A stretch of DNA of 64,000 bases from contig CP154955.1 of assembly GCA_039621445.1 (NCBI GenBank), forward strand, positions 9,970,241 through 10,034,240. Direction: 5' to 3'. The notes under the pieces were generated by a model that had not been told where the DNA came from, did no database searches, and saw nothing but the letters and a program-made list of their open reading frames with translations. Source of the DNA: Euglena gracilis. Its lineage: Eukaryota; Euglenida; Euglenophyceae; Euglenales. Below are positions 61,121 through 64,000 of the stretch, in pieces. Position 1 is the first letter of the stretch, and each line of letters opens with the position of its first letter. A program made the translations under genes and the position numbers.

Positions 61121-61555
61121 GTGAATGCAAAATTCAAGCAAGAAGTTGAGGAGGCATACACGGCTTGGGTGTTGGAGCAGCTGCCGAAGGTCGCTGATGA
61201 TGGGGAGGGGGACAAAAAGGCAGAAGAGAAAAAAAAGGTGCAGATTCCGACACCTTCAAAAAGGCAGTATGCCACTTGGGTGCAGGAAGCGTGGGAAAAA
61301 ATCAGTGATGAGGATTTGAAGCACTGCATGGAACGTGCATATTTTCCTGATGGGATGTTGTGGAAGGATTTGTTGGATGAAGTTGTGATTCCTCGGGATT
61401 CGGTGATGCGGTCGTTCAGTGACTCTGACCTGTCGTCTTCCACAGATGGTTCCAGTTCGGATTCAGATTCTGATTCCGACGGATCTGTCTCCTCTGTTTC
61501 TTTTCTTCGCTATCCTCGGTGTCGGATTCCGATTCCGAGGCTGACCACCCCGTAA
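61121..61555 (+). pseudogene. Transposase C-terminal part, pogo/Tigger-like
   Basis: It reads FKQEVEEAYTAWVLEQLPKV, then KRQYATWVQEAWEKISDEDL and KHCMERAYFPDG, then an acidic Ser/Asp tail. The pattern S-R/K-x-x-V/A-x-W-V-x-x-A-W-x-x-I-S ... I/L-x-x-x-F/M matches the end of DDE_1 (pogo/Tigger/Jerky) transposases, where this piece follows the catalytic core. The core with its Asp/Glu triad is not found in the element, and the frame does not join cleanly to the exon before, so I call it broken. Confidence 0.55.
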
Positions 61556-61581
61556 GCCCCATTGCTTGATATCTGAATGGG

Positions 61582-61890
61582 ATGGATGCATGGGTTGCGA
61601 TTTTGAAGCAATGGGGTTGTTTCGATTCCAAAGTGATCCTGTTTGCTGAGGGCAAGAGGGGAACGTGGGGCTTGGCGCACAGTTTTGGAGGGAAACTGTA
61701 TTTCACACGTGATGTGATGCGGGATGATTTCATTCCTCCAAATTTGGAGGTCCCGAAGATGGAACAACCGAAGAAAAAAAAGGAATCTGCACCTGTGGTG
61801 GGAAAGGATGGAAAAGTTGTGCAGGAGTTTGCCGTGATGTGGGATCGGAAAAAGGGTTTCACCACCCGCCCAGTACCCAAAAACGGGTGA
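61582..61890 (+). CDS. Transposon ORF 2 (unrecognised, 102 aa)
   Basis: It reads MDAWVAILKQWGCFDSKVIL, EGKRGTWGLAHSFGGKLYFT and ends VMWDRKKGFTTRPVPKNG. Ordinary composition and no low complexity, starting 27 bases after the previous frame stops. Function unknown; perhaps an accessory protein of the element or a displaced exon. Confidence 0.45.
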   Translation: MDAWVAILKQWGCFDSKVILFAEGKRGTWGLAHSFGGKLYFTRDVMRDDFIPPNLEVPKMEQPKKKKESAPVVGKDGKVVQEFAVMWDRKKGFTTRPVPKNG

Positions 61891-62339
61891 TCGAGTGATG
61901 GCTGAAGAGACATGGAAGGGAAGGGATGGGAGGGAGGAGGATGTTGCGTTATGGTCGCGCCGCTGTGATTCCGTTTCGTTTCTGTGACCGGTGTTTTCCG
62001 TCACTGAGCCTCTTTACACCGGCCACCAACCTTCGTTTGCATTTTTTTGCATGTTCTGTTGGCGTGATCTCCGCAACAAAATCGTCCAGGGATGTCAGTT
62101 TTGGGTGCTATTAGGTGAATATTGTTGGCAGGGCTAGAAATGGGGGGCGCGAAGCGCCGGAAGGAAAATTTTGACCTGTTTGGAGGGGTTTCAGCAAATT
62201 TTTTTTCCACGACCCTATGTCCAACGACCCCCCCCCCGGTCAGAGGACACCTTTTTGGTCATTACCCTATGTCCAACGACCACCCCCCCGGTCAGAGGAC
62301 AGAGGTTACCGGTCGTTGGACATAGGGGGGGGGGTAATT

Positions 62340-62929
62340 CCAACGACCACCCCCCCGGTCAGGACACCTTTCGGAGGTTTGATGTTTTTTTGTGCAGGTC
62401 CCGGAGGTTTGCCAGCCCTGAAAGGCTTTTCTTCCGCCCTTGTCCTCACCCCGCAGCCCATCATCCATTAAAATGTTCCCTCTGGGGAGTTTTGTGCATT
62501 ACGAGCGCTCCACCGGGGAGATAGTGCTTGCAGTTGTTGAAGGAGCCTCACCACACTCCCAACATTCCACCATGACATTTTCAGGTGTTTGCTAGGTTGT
62601 ATGATGGATTGAAGATGGTTGATGGAATGCAGGGATTGCCGACAGAGTATCTTTGTTTTTTTGTGAAATCCCGCGTGAAGGTACTTTTTGGGTGCTATTT
62701 GAGGAAATATTTGTTGACACGGCTGGAAATGGGGGCGCGAAGCGCCGGAAGAAAAAATTTGACCTGTTTGGGGGGGGTTTTGGCAAACTTTTTCCCCCCA
62801 CCCCGTGTCAACTCTCCCCCCCCCCCGGTCAGAGGACACCGTTTTGGTCACTACCCTATGTCCAACGACCGCCCCCCCGGTCAGAGGACAGAGGTTACCG
62901 GTCATTGGACACAGGGGGGGGGGGGAGGG
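62340..62929. mobile_element. Internally deleted copy of the 2.25-kb transposon
   Basis: Begins CCAACGACCACCC and repeats the leader, the ATG at 62474 (MFPLGSFVHYERSTGEIVLA) and the GTTTGCTAGGTTGTATGATGG stretch, then jumps to a GGCGCGAAGCGCCGG hairpin and the right end ACCGGTCATTGGACACAGG. The outer left C run is missing, so it abuts the larger copy. Confidence 0.8.
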
Positions 62930-63019
62930 TAAACTATGTTCCATAATTATTCGCTGGTCCCTGTTCCATAATTATTCGCTGGGCCAATTTTTTTTTACCT
63001 TGGAGCGAGCGGAGCATGT

Positions 63020-63434
63020 ACCCCCCCCCCCCCTATGTCCAACGACCCCCCTATGTCCAATGACCACCCCCCCGGTCAGAGGACACCTTTTCGGAGGTTT
63101 GACCAAATTTTTGGTCCCGGCGCGAAGCGCCGGGACCAAAAATTTTGCCCAAAAATTGGCCAAAAATTTGGCCAAAATGCCATTTTGGACACTTTTTGGA
63201 CAAAATTTGTCAAAATTGCCCAAAATTTTCGCCGTGAAGCGCCGGAAGGGAAAATTTGGGCATTTTTGGGTGTGTAGGGACCCGGGTACCCACCAACTTT
63301 CTTTTGACCCATGTCCAACGACCCCCCCCCCCCCGGGCAGAGGACACCTTTTTGGTCACTACCCTATGTCCAACGACCCCCCCCCCCTGGTCAGAGGACA
63401 AAAGTTACCGGTCATTGGACATAGGGGGGGGGGG
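63020..63434. mobile_element. Non-coding TATGTCCAACGACC-family element
   Basis: Ends CCCCTATGTCCAACGACCCC and GGTCATTGGACATAGGGGG. The inner part is nearly the same as 37071-37330, including two hairpins (63119 and 63230), so the two copies are recent relatives. Confidence 0.85.
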
Positions 63435-64000
63435 TACAAAGGCGGCTGCAACGCTCACAGAAAGTGTTGGGGTGCATACCTGACACTACAAAATCACTTG
63501 TGAGTGTTTTAGCAGCCGCAGAACGCATGTGGGAACGTATGAGTCAAAGAGGGGGGGATCAGCGACCTTTTGCCTTGTTTTGGCCCAAAATTCCATAGAG
63601 GACATGTCCATAGCCTACGAAGTTGTCAAAAACGTCCCCTTTTGTTGCTAAACTGTCTGACGGCCCCAAAATAAAAAAAATCCCTTGTGTTACCCACCCA
63701 AAGATTTTGAAGGACCTGGGGGGAGGGGTGCCTTTACCCATCCCCTGGGCCCCCCCCGGGGGGGGGGGGGGCTCGCACGGGGACCCACTTTTGGGGGGTC
63801 AGTTTTGGGGGTCCAAAAAAAAAATCGGCGCTTCGAGCCGAAAATAGAAGAAAACCCCGCCTCTGGCGGGAAACCCACCGGGCCTGACCTCCCACCCCCA
63901 AGCCCCCCCGGGCACCCCCAAGCCCCCCCCGGGGGGGGGGGGGGCTCAGCCGGGACCCAAACTTCATAAAAAAAACCTCACCCACCCGGGTTGGGGGTAA
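63435..64000. other. Right edge, no gene seen
   Basis: About 300 bases of ordinary sequence, then C/G-run blocks with an ATCGGCGCTTCGAGCCGAAA hairpin at 63823. Confidence 0.5.

Larger units (their letters stand above)
60089..62334. mobile_element. 2.25-kb transposon with TATGTCCAACGACC ends
   Basis: Left end CCCCTATGTCCAACGACCCC (motif twice), right end ACCGGTCGTTGGACATAGGGG. It carries plus-strand open frames in between. Ends and subterminal sequence (GGTCAGAGGACACCTTTT, CGGAGGTTTGATG) are shared with the shorter copies at 62340-62929, 63020-63434, 46648-47034 and 37071-37545. It is the only copy long enough to code for its own mobility proteins, though the frames look broken. Confidence 0.85.

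Overview
The window is nuclear DNA of a eukaryote with large, repeat-filled introns. Coding pieces are 14 to 180 nt long, GC-rich at third codon positions, and separated by 0.2-4.4 kb of sequence full of microsatellites, runs of C or G, and short inverted-repeat elements. I saw no rRNA, tRNA, CRISPR array or bacterial-style operon. The best clue to the organism is the splice borders (below): they match, as I recall them, the nonconventional introns of euglenids. A euglenid or related protist is my inference, not a proven assignment.

The dominant content is a head-to-tail tandem pair of genes for an ABCG-type ABC half-transporter (nucleotide-binding domain first, then membrane domain). Copy A enters at the left edge already past its nucleotide-binding domain; its last 13 exons lie at 390-18021. 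Copy B appears complete in 22 exons, 22477-48314, and codes for about 628 residues. Exons 10-22 sit at the same protein positions in both copies and most differences between them are silent, while the introns differ greatly in content. In copy A one intron holds a 3.5-kb AGTAC satellite with a 0.93-kb palindrome inside it. The 3' flanks (18022-about 21190 and 48315-about 52960) are also homologous, so the duplicated unit is roughly 30 kb.

When reading frame, ABCG family spacing and A/B conservation are used to join exons, most junctions are not GT-AG. The pattern is three bases, then a CAG-like motif, at the 5' end, and a complementary CTG-like motif, then five bases, at the 3' end. The bases outside the paired motifs total eight, and in several introns the two flanks still look alike, as if they were a decayed 8-bp target-site duplication. 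A 124-bp inverted-repeat element with a perfect 8-bp duplication and CAGGG ends lies intact in copy A's intron 20. Introns derived from hAT-like miniature elements are therefore a concrete hypothesis here.

The introns and flanks carry at least seven families of terminal-inverted-repeat elements, nearly all ending in C and G runs. One family, with ends reading TATGTCCAACGACC, includes a 2.25-kb copy with open reading frames (60089-62334) whose C-terminal part resembles pogo/Tigger transposases and whose introns look like ordinary GT-AG. Deleted copies lie beside it and inside copy B. The stretch 53-59 kb holds a few candidate exons of an unrecognised gene; 45.25-45.85 kb and 13.9-15.8 kb hold atypical sequence that may be old insertions.
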